A model generated the notes under the pieces. It saw nothing but the letters and a program-made list of their open reading frames with translations. It was not told where the DNA came from and did no database searches. A stretch of 6,956 nucleotides of DNA, from assembly GCA_031283505.1 (NCBI GenBank), contig JAITBO010000078.1:1-6956 (forward strand). Direction: 5' to 3'. The stretch comes from Treponema sp. GTDB taxonomy: Bacteria; Spirochaetota; Spirochaetia; Treponematales; Breznakiellaceae. This document shows, piece by piece, positions 6,104 to 6,956 of this stretch. The translations under genes and the position numbers were made by a program. Position 1 is the stretch's first letter; each line of letters begins with the position of its first letter.

Positions 6104-6928
6104 TTATCTTCCGACTTTCCAGATGGCCAGTTTGATTTCCACATACTTGAGGATCTCGATGAGGAACCAGCCTATCCAGCCGAGGATCACCATGCAGACC
6201 ATCATCTCGGGGATGACGAAGTAATCTTTGGCTTGCCCGAGGAGGTAGCCTATGCCCATGCGTCCGCCGTAGGATTCGCCGATGAGGAGCATCACCAGGC
6301 CCATAGCCACGCCGGTTTTGAGGCTCATGATGATGGAGCCGAAGGCGTGCCAGAAGTAGACTTTACGGAGCAGGGTGAACTCACTGGCGCCGAAGACCCG
6401 GGCGGAGGCGAGGTAGCGGGGGTCGGTGTCTTTGATGCCCTGGTAGGTGTTGAAAAGCACGGGGTAGAAGATGCCGATGAACATGAGGAAGATGTGCATT
6501 TTGGAGCCGATGCCGAAGAAAATGATGGTCATGGGGACCCACGCAGGGGGCGGTATAGGGGACAGGAGTTGCCACAGGGGCAGGACAAAGGCGCGGATCT
6601 TGAGGTTCCAGCCCATGAGGAGGCCGATAGGGACCGCCAGGACCACGGCGATTGCGAAGGCAACGAAGAAGCGGCCCATGCTCCATCCGATATGGAGGAC
6701 AAGCTGCTTATGCCAGAGCATATACCAGAAACGCCGGGCCACCACGCTGAGGGGCGGAAGGAGGCTTTCGGGCAGGATCTTCCACCGGGGAAGAAATTCC
6801 CATGCGAGCAGTATGGGAATCAGTATCGAAAGAAATTCCAGGGAGAAGAAGTTGCCCAGGGAATTTTTGAAAAACCCGCCGAGTTCGAGCAGAACCCGGC
6901 GGAACCCCCTTGTTTCGTAATTCGTCAT
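6104..6928 (-). CDS. ABC transporter permease, NitT/TauT (SsuC/TauC-like) family
   Basis: A 274-residue inner-membrane permease of a binding-protein-dependent importer. Hydrophobic segments are visible near residues 33-46, 85-106, 112-122, 132-160, 197-217 and 241-260, consistent with about six membrane helices. The segment LLSPIPPPAWVPMTIIFFGI (121-140) and the following NTYQGIKDTD (160-169) are characteristic of the nitrate/sulfonate/taurine permeases. The cytoplasmic EAA-type coupling loop that contacts the ATPase is at about 174-204, with ASARVFGAS (174-182) in place of the consensus EAA-G. Length is normal. The ATG at 6928 has no clear ribosome binding site, which suggests translational coupling to an upstream gene, but only 28 bp remain to the window edge. 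It is the first gene seen of the run permease, ATPase, cysK. The expected periplasmic or lipoprotein substrate-binding component is not present here. Confidence 0.92.
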   Translation of the reverse strand: MTNYETRGFRRVLLELGGFFKNSLGNFFSLEFLSILIPILLAWEFLPRWKILPESLLPPLSVVARRFWYMLWHKQLVLHIGWSMGRFFVAFAIAVVLAVPIGLLMGWNLKIRAFVLPLWQLLSPIPPPAWVPMTIIFFGIGSKMHIFLMFIGIFYPVLFNTYQGIKDTDPRYLASARVFGASEFTLLRKVYFWHAFGSIIMSLKTGVAMGLVMLLIGESYGGRMGIGYLLGQAKDYFVIPEMMVCMVILGWIGWFLIEILKYVEIKLAIWKVGR

Positions 6929-6956
6929 ATCTGCGGTTTTTCTACCACGTTATACC

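Overview
The window reads as chromosomal DNA of a fairly GC-rich bacterium. The best guess is a spirochaete of the termite-gut treponeme type. Three things point that way: a long DUF4954-type hexapeptide-repeat protein (a family I know mainly from Treponema and Bacteroidetes), its pairing with a DUF3842-type protein, and a dense palindromic intergenic element of a kind I associate with termite-gut treponemes. This assignment is inference. There is no rRNA, tRNA, transposase, phage gene or CRISPR array.

Layout, left to right. (1) A + strand diacylglycerol/sphingosine-kinase-like gene enters from the left edge, already open at base 1, and ends at 1038. (2) A 105-bp convergent gap holds an AT-rich inverted repeat that can fold in two exclusive ways. 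(3) A 750-residue left-handed beta-helix protein (DUF4954) lies on the - strand, 1144-3396. (4) A 92-bp divergent promoter region is built on a large imperfect dyad. (5) A + strand DUF3842 protein spans 3489-3902. (6) After a 50-bp convergent gap comes a - strand operon, read right to left: NitT/TauT-type ABC permease (6928-6104), a 209-bp spacer with nested palindromes and a possible 66-codon ORF, the ABC ATPase (5894-4953), then cysteine synthase cysK (4924-3953).

The right-hand operon has an understandable logic. A SsuBC/TauBC-like importer is followed 28 bp later by the enzyme that fixes sulfide into cysteine, which suggests uptake of a sulfur compound feeding cysteine synthesis. The substrate-binding protein is not in the window and may lie beyond base 6956. 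The left half is less clear: DUF4954 and DUF3842 have no established function, and their shared symmetric promoter is the main hint that they are regulated together.

No clearly new multi-gene system is visible. The best leads are the dyad between the DUF4954 and DUF3842 genes, the nested palindromic element in the ABC operon with an ORF running through it to an ATGA junction, and an insertion in the ATPase just before its Q-loop.
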